A stretch of 64,000 bases of DNA, taken from assembly GCF_034521165.1 (NCBI RefSeq), contig NZ_JAXHMV010000016.1, positions 62,001 to 126,000 on the forward strand, read 5' to 3'. How positions within the stretch are numbered: position 1 is the stretch's first letter; each line of letters opens with the position of its first letter. A program made the position numbers and the translations under genes. Below are positions 1-6,353 of the stretch, in pieces. The stretch comes from Thiohalophilus sp. (lineage in GTDB: Bacteria; Pseudomonadota; Gammaproteobacteria; UBA6429; Thiohalophilaceae). The notes beneath the pieces were generated by a model that was not told where the DNA came from, searched no databases, and saw only the letters and a program-made list of their open reading frames with translations.

Positions 1-331
1 GCAGCCGGCGCACGGCCTGCTCCGACTGGTAGCCGTGACGGCTGACCACCACCTCGCCGCGGCGAAACAGTTTCAGGGTCGGCACGCTGATAACGCCGTA
101 ACGGCGGGCCAGCGCCGGTTCGGCATCCACATCGATGGTGACCAGCAGGGCACGGCCCTCGTACTGCTGAACCACCTTCTCCAGCACCGGCGACAGATCG
201 GTACAGACGGTTGCGCCGGGCGAGCAGAAGTTGACCAGCACCGGTCCCTGATGGGAGTTTTCCAGCACGCGCGCGGCAAAATTCTCGCCATCGGCGCTCA
301 GGATATAGGGGGAATCAGGCGTCTCGCTCAT
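1..331 (-). CDS. CnoX/YbbN-like thioredoxin-fold protein (3' end outside window)
   Basis: The reading frame is open from an ATG at 331 to the window edge (about 110 residues). It gives a thioredoxin fold: an N-terminal strand (VLVNF), the active-site helix, and the cis-proline region ISVPTLKLFRRGE. Where thioredoxin has WCGPC this protein has GATVC, so the first redox cysteine is replaced by Ala and only the second remains. E. coli CnoX (YbbN) likewise keeps a single cysteine there (SQHC) and has a C-terminal TPR part, which would lie outside this window. The inferred role is a cytoplasmic holdase or co-chaperone, not a disulfide reductase. A GTG four codons upstream is an alternative start. 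Confidence 0.75.
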   Translation of the reverse strand, partial: MSETPDSPYILSADGENFAARVLENSHQGPVLVNFCSPGATVCTDLSPVLEKVVQQYEGRALLVTIDVDAEPALARRYGVISVPTLKLFRRGEVVVSRHGYQSEQAVRRL

Positions 332-436
332 CGTCTGTGACACCGGCTTTGCAGGAATTGGGCCATCTACTGAAACACATCCCCCTCTGCGGTTCAATTC
401 GGGCGGCGGCGGCGCTGGCCGGAATTAAATTTTTTG

Positions 437-466
437 TTGTTGTGTGGCGTTGAAACGGGGTATGAT
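437..466 (+). promoter_or_regulatory. Putative sigma-70 promoter of the cold-shock gene
   Basis: TTGTTG at 437-442 is followed after 18 nt by TATGAT at 461-466. Transcription would start near 473 and leave a leader of about 170 nt before the cold-shock ATG at 646. Long structured leaders of this size are typical of cspA-type genes, where they act as RNA thermosensors. The leader itself (473-645) holds no supported gene. Confidence 0.45.
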
Positions 467-645
467 GGCCCTACTTCGTGAGAAGTCATGGTTCCGAAAG
501 GCACCGTGTTACTAACTGCATATTATTAAGGTTCTTCAAGAAATACCGGCGCGACCTCAGTTGTACCTTCCCGATTTTTCCTGAATTCTGCCTCAAATGA
601 TTTGCACGACCATTATTTACATATAGAAAGATTGAGGTATTTTCC

Positions 646-849
646 ATGACTAACGGTACCGTTAAGTGGTTTAACGAATCCAAGGGTTTCGGCTTTATCA
701 CCCCGGAAGACGGTGGCAAAGACGTCTTTGTCCATTTCTCCGCCATTGTCGGTGATGGCTTCCGGACTCTGGCTGAAGGCCAGCAGGTCAGCTTTGAAGT
801 CGAACAGGGCCCCAAAGGTCCGCAGGCAGCCCGCGTTACCGCCGCCTGA
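646..849 (+). CDS. Cold-shock protein, CspA family
   Basis: This 67-residue protein is a single cold-shock domain. The RNP1 motif KGFGFI and RNP2 motif VFVHF are both intact, and the N-terminus (MTNGTVKWFNESKGFGFI) matches the family throughout. It binds single-stranded RNA/DNA and acts as an RNA chaperone in the cytoplasm. It is monocistronic, with a long 5' leader and a strong terminator immediately downstream. Whether it is cold-induced or constitutive cannot be told from the sequence, but the leader length favours post-transcriptional control. Confidence 0.95.
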   Translation: MTNGTVKWFNESKGFGFITPEDGGKDVFVHFSAIVGDGFRTLAEGQQVSFEVEQGPKGPQAARVTAA

Positions 850-874
850 GCCGGATTTCTACAATCCGCACATC

Positions 875-909
875 GAAACGGCAGCCCCAGGGCTGCCGTT
901 TCTTTTTTT
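875..909 (+). terminator. Rho-independent terminator of the cold-shock gene
   Basis: A perfect 12-bp stem (GAAACGGCAGCC at 875-886 with GGCTGCCGTTTC at 891-902) closes a 4-nt loop and is followed by a T-run. It sits 26 nt after the cold-shock stop codon. Confidence 0.95.
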
Positions 910-1015
910 AGTCCCGCCAGAATAGTCCGCCCTTGTATCCTCCCGGGGCGAAAATCGCGCCTCGCCAGCGGCGTGCTATCTTTAGCTGACCACCTCACAA
1001 ACAGGACAGCCCGCC

Positions 1016-1984
1016 ATGCGCCTGATCCACGCCCCCGGTTTCTTTGTCGGACTCGTGCTGATCCTGCTCGGCCAGCTTGCGCTTTCACTGGCGGCACAGG
1101 CACAACCGCTTCGGGTCACCCTGGGCACCGCCACGCCCGGCGGCGGCTTTCAGCTGTTCGGCCAGCACCTGATCGAGGTCATCAATACCCACAGCACGAC
1201 GATTCAACTCGAGGAACAGTCCACCCGGGGAAGCCGCCAGAACCTGACATTACTGGAAAAAGGGACCCTCGATCTCGGCCAGGTGGAGGGCAATGCAGCC
1301 CGCGTGGCCCTGGAAGGCCTCGGTCGCGAGAAGGCCAATCTTAAGGTGCTGTCGGTCATGTATCCCAATCCCGGCATGTTCGTGGTGCGGGCCGATTCGC
1401 CCTATCAGCGTATCGCGGATCTCGAGGGCCGGCCGATCGCTTTTGGCACCCGGGCCTCGGGGTTGCGGATTCTGGCGGCCGACGTCCTTGACGGCCTCGG
1501 CCTCAGCCCCGAACAGGATTTCGAACCCATCATTCTGGACAGGGCCGCTGACGGACCGGTGCTGGTACTGGAACAAAACGCCGCCGCACTGTGGGGCGCG
1601 GGAATCGGCTGGCCGGGGTTTGTCAAAGTCGCCGACAGTCCAGTCGGGGCACGCTTCATCGCCCCGGATGCCGAACAGATCGCCCGCATACGCCAGCAAC
1701 ACCCGCATCTCGCACCGATGTCGGTGCCCGCCAACACCTACCGGGGTCAAAACGAGGCGATCGACTCCGTCGGACTCTGGTCGCTGATTCTTATCCGCCC
1801 GGATCTCGATGAGGAAACCGTCTATCAACTGGCGCGCGCCCTGCACCAGAGTGAATCGGCCCTGGCCGGGCAACTGGCCCAGGCCCGTTACACCACGACC
1901 AAAAACACCGTGGAACAGGTCCCGCCGCAACGCTTGCACACCGGTGCCGCGCGCTATTATCGCGAGATCGGGTTGCTGCCATAA
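1016..1984 (+). CDS. TAXI-family TRAP transporter solute-binding protein (orphan)
   Basis: The 322-residue product begins with a signal peptide (hydrophobic segment about 9-30, cleavage near AQA-QP). The mature part starts with the TAXI hallmark VTLGTATPGGGFQLFG and continues through a two-lobe binding-protein fold, including the LDLGQVEGNAA and YPNPGMFVVRADSPY segments. TAXI proteins capture organic acids in the periplasm for a fused DctQM-type permease. No such permease gene is adjacent on either side, so the partner must be elsewhere or the protein has a sensing role. The substrate cannot be predicted. Confidence 0.85.
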   Translation: MRLIHAPGFFVGLVLILLGQLALSLAAQAQPLRVTLGTATPGGGFQLFGQHLIEVINTHSTTIQLEEQSTRGSRQNLTLLEKGTLDLGQVEGNAARVALEGLGREKANLKVLSVMYPNPGMFVVRADSPYQRIADLEGRPIAFGTRASGLRILAADVLDGLGLSPEQDFEPIILDRAADGPVLVLEQNAAALWGAGIGWPGFVKVADSPVGARFIAPDAEQIARIRQQHPHLAPMSVPANTYRGQNEAIDSVGLWSLILIRPDLDEETVYQLARALHQSESALAGQLAQARYTTTKNTVEQVPPQRLHTGAARYYREIGLLP

Positions 1985-2043
1985 CCCGTAACGGAACGGT
2001 CCGTGCGGTAATCACTGTGCCCGGACAGTACTCATGTATATCG

Positions 2044-2058
2044 CGGACACGTTGTCCG
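2044..2058. repeat. Short perfect palindrome between the TAXI and MBL genes
   Basis: CGGACA at 2044-2049 and TGTCCG at 2053-2058 form a 6-bp inverted repeat with a 3-nt centre. There is no T-run, so it is not a classical terminator; an operator is possible. Nothing else notable lies between 1985 and 2218. Confidence 0.3.
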
Positions 2059-2218
2059 GATAAGACATGCTTCTCGAACAACTCGCCACAATGTTACAGA
2101 CTTGTTGCAATGTTGCCCGACAAACGACATAGCCCGCAAATAACTCACCGAACCGCTTCACGACAAGCGCCTGCCTGATAGAATGAAATCCATTCACGTT
2201 TTGAAGGATGCAAACGCC

Positions 2219-3163
2219 ATGTTCCGACGCCTTGTGTGCGGTATATTCAGCCTGACTATTTTACTGGCGACGAGCGCAGCGGCCGCGTCCGAGATCACTA
2301 TGCAACCGCAACAGGTTGCCGACGGTATCTACGCCGTTATCCCGCCGACCCGGGAGTTACCCAATCCGCAAAATCGTGGCTGGAATTCGAACAGCGCCTT
2401 TGTTGTTACCGGCAACGGCGTACTGGTGGTGGATACCGGCAGTTCCACCGAGATCGGTAATGCCTTGAAAACGGCGATTGCCGGGGTAACCGATCAGCCG
2501 GTGCGCTGGATTCTCAACACCCACGCCCACGGCGATCACTGGCTGGGCAACGCGGCCTTCGAAGACACGGTCGAGCAAATCTATGCGACCCCATCGGTCA
2601 TCGATCAGATCAAATCACAGGGAGAAAACTGGGTTGCCAACTTCAAGCGCCTGACCGACGGCGCGACCGGTGATTCCAGAATTGTCCCACCCGACACGCC
2701 CATTGACTCACGCCAGGAACGACAACCAGGTAACAAACGAATCGTGCTGTTTCCTTCCGGTGACAGCCACTCGCCGGGCGATCTGCTGCTCTGGCTGCCG
2801 GATGACAGGGTGCTGATCAGCGGCGATGTCATCTACGCCGATCGCATGCCCTCGACCAACAATTCAAACCTGCAGCAATGGATCACCCTGCTGCCCGAGC
2901 TGGAACAATTGCAGCCCGACGTGGTCATACCGGGACACGGTAGCGTCACGGATGTTCGTGGCATTAAACGGCTGTATGAACTGCTCAGCGCGCTGTGGCA
3001 GGCCGTGGAAGAAGGGGTTAATAACGGCCTGGCCGCCTATGAGACCGTACCGCTGGTACGCGAGCGCCTGGCCGACTTTGCCGGAGCCTACCCCGGCATG
3101 AACAAGAAACTGCCACGGGATGTGCCACGGGTCTATTTACAGGTTGAGGCCGCCACCTTCTAA
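2219..3163 (+). CDS. Exported metallo-beta-lactamase-fold hydrolase
   Basis: I chose the ATG at 2219 because GAAGGA lies 10 nt upstream; an in-frame ATG at 2183 has no ribosome site. The protein (314 residues) starts with a signal peptide ending near SAAAAS. The metal-binding motif HAHGDHW is at about 102-108, preceded by the buried VVDTGSS strand and followed by later ligands in SGDVIYADR and PGHGSVTD. It is a periplasmic di-zinc (or iron) hydrolase of the class found near sulfur-oxidation (SoxH-like) and quinoprotein genes. The substrate is unknown; sequence alone does not distinguish lactamase from thioester or thiol-sulfur chemistry. Confidence 0.8.
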   Translation: MFRRLVCGIFSLTILLATSAAAASEITMQPQQVADGIYAVIPPTRELPNPQNRGWNSNSAFVVTGNGVLVVDTGSSTEIGNALKTAIAGVTDQPVRWILNTHAHGDHWLGNAAFEDTVEQIYATPSVIDQIKSQGENWVANFKRLTDGATGDSRIVPPDTPIDSRQERQPGNKRIVLFPSGDSHSPGDLLLWLPDDRVLISGDVIYADRMPSTNNSNLQQWITLLPELEQLQPDVVIPGHGSVTDVRGIKRLYELLSALWQAVEEGVNNGLAAYETVPLVRERLADFAGAYPGMNKKLPRDVPRVYLQVEAATF

Positions 3164-3256
3164 ATAACTGTTTCTAAAAGCTGCGCAGAGGTGCAGGTCA
3201 GATTGCACACCGCGCTATCTGACATTTTAGCGACAAGGCCGGGGCATGAAACCCGA

Positions 3257-3367
3257 ACCACGAAGGCTCGAAGTCACGAAGAGTCGTTGTCACTATGCAG
3301 ACGGCGTAATTGCGGCTCAAGGCAAAACGCCATACTGCGTTCCTTCGTGTCTTCGTGTCTTCGTGGT
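3257..3367. repeat. Palindromic intergenic element (REP/MITE-like)
   Basis: Two 25-nt arms, 3257-3281 and 3343-3367, are imperfect inverted repeats built from the unit CTTCGTG. The right arm holds three tandem copies of a CTTCGTG-type unit. The 61-nt centre has no coding sequence. Elements of this look are scattered in many gammaproteobacterial intergenic regions. Short reading frames crossing it are artefacts. Confidence 0.7.
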
Positions 3368-3455
3368 GAAACTTAACCCGGGATATCATTGTCGCACGCA
3401 TGCATGATTCAACCACCGATGTCCCCTATCCAATCGACAGGAGCTCTATAGATTT

Positions 3456-4007
3456 ATGCACCTGGGTAACACGACAAGCGGTTACGGTCCGGTGGCCATT
3501 ATTCTCCACTGGCTGACGGCACTGGCCGTCATCGGCCTGTTTGCACTGGGGCTGTGGATGGTGGAGCTGACCTACTACGACAGCTGGTATACCACGGCCC
3601 CGGCGATCCACAAGTCGGTGGGGTTGCTGTTGTTTGTGCTGGTTCTGCTGCGGCTGGTATGGCGACTGGGCAATCCCCATCCCGAGCCGATCGGCCCACC
3701 GCTGGAAAAACGTCTGGCTGTCGTCATGCACTGGCTGCTCTACCTGTTTTTGTTGGCGGGGCTGATCAGCGGTTATCTGATTTCCACCGCCAAGGGCAAG
3801 CCGATCGAGGTGTTTGACTGGTTTGCCGTGCCGGCCACCGTGCACGATTTGCCCGACCAGGAAGACATTGCCGGGCTGATTCATCTGTGGCTGGCCTGGG
3901 GGCTGATTGTCCTGAGCAGCGGCCATACCCTGGCGGCACTCAAACACCACTTTTTCGACCGCGACGCTACCCTGCGTCGCATGTTACGTTCTATCCATAA
4001 TGACTAA
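3456..4007 (+). CDS. Cytochrome b561 (CybB-like membrane b-type cytochrome)
   Basis: This 183-residue protein has four predicted membrane helices and the expected heme-ligand histidines: H18 in ILHWL, H52 in IHKSVG, H92 in MHWLL and H157 in SGHTL. Members carry two b hemes in the inner membrane and pass electrons between the quinone pool and partners such as superoxide. It is followed directly by a YceI gene whose ATG overlaps the region just after its stop. The cytochrome b561-YceI pairing is common, and YceI proteins bind isoprenoid lipids such as quinones, so the two probably act together. Confidence 0.9.
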   Translation: MHLGNTTSGYGPVAIILHWLTALAVIGLFALGLWMVELTYYDSWYTTAPAIHKSVGLLLFVLVLLRLVWRLGNPHPEPIGPPLEKRLAVVMHWLLYLFLLAGLISGYLISTAKGKPIEVFDWFAVPATVHDLPDQEDIAGLIHLWLAWGLIVLSSGHTLAALKHHFFDRDATLRRMLRSIHND

Positions 4008-4020
4008 CAAGGAGTTCACT

Positions 4021-4602
4021 ATGTCACGAACACGCCTCACCGCATTCATGCTTGGTATGTTGTTGATGATTTCCGGCCCGCTCATGGCCGCCGAGCAATA
4101 CAAATTCGATACCAAAGGCCAGCACGCTTTCATCGAGTTTCGTATTCAGCACCTGGGCTACAGCTGGCTGTATGGCCGCTTCAACGATTTTGATGGCAGC
4201 TTCACTTATGATAAAGCTAACCCGGGCAAGTCGAAGGTCAACGTCACCATCGACATGAGCAGTATCGACTCCAATCATGCCGAACGGGACAAGCACCTGC
4301 GCGAGGAAGATTTCTTCCACGTCAGCAAATACCCCGAGGCCCGTTTTGTCAGCACCTCCTTCGAAGAACATGGTGACGGTACCGCCACCCTCAAGGGGGA
4401 TCTGACCATCAAGGATGCGACCCGCAATGTAAGCATCGACGTAGAACACATCGGTCACGGTGAAGATCCCTGGGGCGGCTATCGTCGTGGCTTTCAGGGC
4501 ACCACCACCATCAAGCTGAAGGATTTCAATATCGATTACGATCTGGGCCCGGCCTCGACCTACGCCGAGCTGGAGCTGTCGATCGAAGGCATTCGTCAGT
4601 AA
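4021..4602 (+). CDS. yceI: YceI-family periplasmic lipid-binding protein
   Basis: I chose the ATG at 4021 because AAGGAG sits 7 nt upstream; the in-frame ATG at 4000 overlaps the previous gene. The protein has a signal peptide (cleavage after LMAA), then the YceI beta-barrel: EQYKFDTKGQHAFIEFRIQHLGYSW, VTIDMSSIDSNHAERDKHLR, and F-VSTSFE strands. The family forms a lipocalin-like barrel that holds polyisoprenoid quinones in the periplasm. It follows the cytochrome b561 gene with almost no spacer and probably shares its transcript. Confidence 0.92.
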   Translation: MSRTRLTAFMLGMLLMISGPLMAAEQYKFDTKGQHAFIEFRIQHLGYSWLYGRFNDFDGSFTYDKANPGKSKVNVTIDMSSIDSNHAERDKHLREEDFFHVSKYPEARFVSTSFEEHGDGTATLKGDLTIKDATRNVSIDVEHIGHGEDPWGGYRRGFQGTTTIKLKDFNIDYDLGPASTYAELELSIEGIRQ

Positions 4603-4626
4603 CATTCCACGCATAACCGTGAAATC

Positions 4627-4675
4627 GGGTCGGTAACAAACGAGAAGGATTTTCATTAGGGTTTGTCACCGACCC
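4627..4675. repeat. Long palindrome between yceI and the VIT gene
   Basis: GGGTCGGTAACAAAC (4627-4641) pairs with GTTTGTCACCGACCC (4661-4675) with one mismatch across a 19-nt loop. No T-run follows on either strand, so it is not an obvious intrinsic terminator. It marks the point where the sequence becomes visibly more AT-rich. Confidence 0.6.
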
Positions 4676-4710
4676 ATTCCTGGATGCTGGTAAATACATC
4701 GAGAAATGTT

Positions 4711-5400
4711 ATGACCCATAATGAAACGCATAAATCGAATCGTGTGGGCTGGTTACGCGCCGCTGTTTTAGGCGCGAATGACGGAATTGTGTCTACAGCC
4801 AGTCTTATCATTGGTGTTGCTGCTGGAAGTGCGACACATGAAAACATTCTTCTTGCGGGTACTGCTGGACTGGTGGCCGGGGCCATGTCAATGGCGGCTG
4901 GTGAGTATGTGTCCGTCAGTTCTCAGTCTGACACAGAAAAAGCGGATCTAGCCCTCGAAAAAACTTCATTAGAGAATGATATAGAGTCCGAAAAAGTTGA
5001 GCTTGCCAATATATACCAAAACAGGGGTGTTGAGCCTGTTTTAGCAAAACAAGTTGCTGAACAACTAATGGCCAACAATGCTCTGGATGCGCATGCTCGA
5101 GATGAAATAGGTATATCTGAGACTGTTAGTGCCCGGCCTGTTCAAGCGGCATTCTCTTCAGCGGGTACATTTACAATCGGTGCCGCACTTCCTTTAATTG
5201 TGACATGGGCCACCCCCGGCACCTATCTAATATCTGCTGTTGGAATCTCATCTCTATTATTTTTAGCACTTCTTGGTGGACTGGCTGCGCGAACTGGTGG
5301 TGCACCAATTACTATCGGCGCTATCAGAGTGACCTTTTGGGGCGCACTCGCTATGGGTCTAACTTCCGTTGTAGGTCGTATATTTGGCGTGGGTGGCTGA
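4711..5400 (+). CDS. VIT/CCC1-family iron-manganese transporter
   Basis: I favour the ATG at 4711, where homology begins (229 residues). The N-terminal block RVGWLRAAVLGANDGIVSTASLIIGVAAG and the second AGTAGLVAGAMSMAAGEYVSVSSQSDTE are the VIT1/CCC1 signature helices with their metal-site Met and Glu residues. A charged cytoplasmic segment (DLALEKTSLENDIESEKVEL) and three more helices follow. The family exports Fe2+/Mn2+ from the cytoplasm. Base composition is lower in GC than in the genes on either side of the island, and an attC-like hairpin begins 37 nt after the stop codon. Both suggest horizontal acquisition. Confidence 0.88.
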   Translation: MTHNETHKSNRVGWLRAAVLGANDGIVSTASLIIGVAAGSATHENILLAGTAGLVAGAMSMAAGEYVSVSSQSDTEKADLALEKTSLENDIESEKVELANIYQNRGVEPVLAKQVAEQLMANNALDAHARDEIGISETVSARPVQAAFSSAGTFTIGAALPLIVTWATPGTYLISAVGISSLLFLALLGGLAARTGGAPITIGAIRVTFWGALAMGLTSVVGRIFGVGG

Positions 5401-5437
5401 TAGGGCATTAATAAGTTGAGTACGCATAACTAATGAC

Positions 5438-5538
5438 AGCTAACAATCACATGCACTCGGACAGCAAAAAAGCGGCGCGGCTTACGCTACGCGCCTGCCA
5501 CAGCGCTTTTTTACTGCTAGTGATGTGAAGCGTTAACG
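5438..5538 (+). other. attC-like recombination site (integron cassette hairpin)
   Basis: About 100 nt bounded by GCTAAC (5439-5444) and GTTAACG (5532-5538) fold into a long imperfect hairpin. Outer arm TCACATgCACT (5447-5457) pairs with AGTGATGTGA (5519-5528), leaving G5453 extrahelical. The next stem pairs AGC-AAAAAAGCG (5463-5474) with CGCTTTTTT-(ac)-TGCT (5504-5518). The top stem is GGCGCG/CGCGCC around a 10-nt loop. AAC/GTT outer cores, an extrahelical base on one arm and the CGGAC box (5458-5462) are attC features. No integrase gene is present in the window. Confidence 0.65.
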
Positions 5539-5559
5539 CTTGATTAATGAGAAGGAAAA
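5531..5559 (+). repeat. Direct repeat, left copy, flanking the toxin-antitoxin module
   Basis: CGTTAACGCTTgATTAATGA followed by GAAGGAAAA. The same sequence, with one substitution and one missing base, recurs at 6275-6302, 744 bp away. The left copy begins at the GTT of the attC-like site. Confidence 0.8.
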
Positions 5560-5568
5560 CGCCCAACG

Positions 5569-5625
5569 GGGTCAGGTCTTGCCTTTTGCCTTTCAAGAAG
5601 CAAAACGCATGACCCGCCCCCAGGA
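5569..5625. repeat. REP-like palindrome before the toxin-antitoxin promoter
   Basis: GGGGTCA (about 5578) and TTTTGC pair with GCAAAA and TGACC-cg-CCCC (about 5600-5625) around a short centre. The GGGGTCAGGTCTTGC start resembles a palindrome widespread in gammaproteobacteria and linked to RAYT transposases. It is enclosed by GCCCAAC (5570-5576) and GTTATGC (5633-5639), which could also be outer boxes of a second cassette site. Confidence 0.5.
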
Positions 5626-5649
5626 ATTGGTCGTTATGCGAAAATGTCG

Positions 5650-5688
5650 TTGACATACCATAATTGGTATATATACTAAACATAGTAT
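5650..5688 (+). promoter_or_regulatory. Promoter and autoregulatory operator of the higBA module
   Basis: A near-consensus promoter has TTGACA at 5650-5655, a 16-nt spacer and TATACT at 5672-5677. Two inverted repeats overlap it: TACCA/TGGTA (5656-5660 and 5665-5669) in the spacer and ATACTA/TAGTAT (5673-5678 and 5683-5688) over the -10 box and start. Such placement fits antitoxin-mediated autorepression. Transcription would begin only a few bases before the toxin ATG at 5687, so the toxin may be translated from a leaderless mRNA. Confidence 0.75.
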
Positions 5689-5968
5689 GTGGGCGATATA
5701 TGAACACAGGCGCGTTTCCAAACAACTCAATTCAATTCCAACCGACGTACTGAAACGGTACGAGAAGTGGAAGGATATCGTGACCCTGTCTGGTCCTCAT
5801 GGATTGCGTAAAATCAAAGGGTTACGTGATGAATCGTTAAGTGGGGAGTGGAAGGGGCACAGGTCATCCCGCTTAAATCAGCAATATAGAGTTATTTATA
5901 AGGTCGAGAAGGATAGAATTCTCATAGAAGTTGTAAGTGTAACGCCTCACGATTATCGGAGGAAATAG
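5687..5968 (+). CDS. higB: RelE/HigB-superfamily toxin (mRNA interferase)
   Basis: This 93-residue basic protein has the RelE/ParE layout: N-terminal helices (KQLNSIPTDVLKRYEKW), then GLRKIKGLRDESLSGEWKGHRSSRLNQQYRVIYKV and a C-terminal strand ending VVSVTPHDYRRK. The Arg/Tyr-rich strands and final His-Asp-Tyr match ribosome-dependent mRNA interferases. The toxin-first order with a downstream XRE antitoxin (1 nt between stop and ATG) is the HigBA arrangement. The ATG at 5687 has no ribosome site and lies at the predicted transcription start. The module sits in a low-GC block between direct repeats. Confidence 0.88.
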   Translation: MWAIYEHRRVSKQLNSIPTDVLKRYEKWKDIVTLSGPHGLRKIKGLRDESLSGEWKGHRSSRLNQQYRVIYKVEKDRILIEVVSVTPHDYRRK

Positions 5969-5969
5969 T

Positions 5970-6230
5970 ATGAAAGATTATTCCAAAGCCAAACCACGTA
6001 TTGATGTCTCCGTAGGAGAATCTGTCAGAATCCTGCGTGAGTTGCAGGAACTCAGCCAAAACGAGCTGGCCGAATTAACAGGCATTCCACAGTCAACAAT
6101 TTCCGCGATAGAAAATGATCGTGTTCAACTCGGAGTCGAAAGAGCAAAAGTATTGGCACGAGCACTGAATTGCCATCCGGCTGTACTGGTATTTCCTGGC
6201 TGGGATATTGAGCGCGAATCAGCCGCATAA
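5970..6230 (+). CDS. higA: HigA-type XRE antitoxin
   Basis: The 86-residue product carries an XRE/Cro helix-turn-helix (SVRILRELQELSQNELAELTGIPQSTISAIENDRVQLGVERAKVLARAL, about 16-66). It neutralises the upstream toxin and represses the shared promoter. GGAGGAA at 5957-5963, inside the end of the toxin gene, provides the ribosome site, so the two genes are translationally linked. The C-terminus (CHPAVLVFPGWDIERESAA) is a plausible toxin-binding tail. Confidence 0.9.
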   Translation: MKDYSKAKPRIDVSVGESVRILRELQELSQNELAELTGIPQSTISAIENDRVQLGVERAKVLARALNCHPAVLVFPGWDIERESAA

Positions 6231-6281
6231 TAATCGGTGCCTCGCGACCGGCTTCCCCGGCGCGTGAACCCGAACGTTAAC
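6231..6281 (+). other. Second hairpin at the end of the toxin-antitoxin block (weak attC candidate)
   Basis: CGCGaCCGG (6243-6251) pairs with CCGGCGCG (6257-6264), leaving one bulged A. Outer bases TAAT-CGG (6231-6237) pair with CCGA-GTTA (6270-6279). It sits directly after the antitoxin stop, where a cassette recombination site would be expected, and ends in the same GTTAACG as the 5532 site. The left core reads AAT, not AAC, so the assignment is weak. Confidence 0.35.
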
Positions 6282-6302
6282 GCTTAATTAATGAGAAGAA
6301 AA
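6275..6302 (+). repeat. Direct repeat, right copy, flanking the toxin-antitoxin module
   Basis: CGTTAACGCTTaATTAATGA followed by GAAGAAAA. It matches the copy at 5531-5559 except for one substitution and one deleted G. Normal-GC sequence resumes right after it. Confidence 0.8.
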
Positions 6303-6353
6303 TGATCACTGTTTCGATCACCCCGGAACTGTCCAGGCAGCCACGGACGCCGT

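Noticed and set aside
6231..6281. Fully convincing second attC site
   Set aside because: The hairpin is in the right place, but the left core is AAT and not AAC, so I list it only as a weak candidate.
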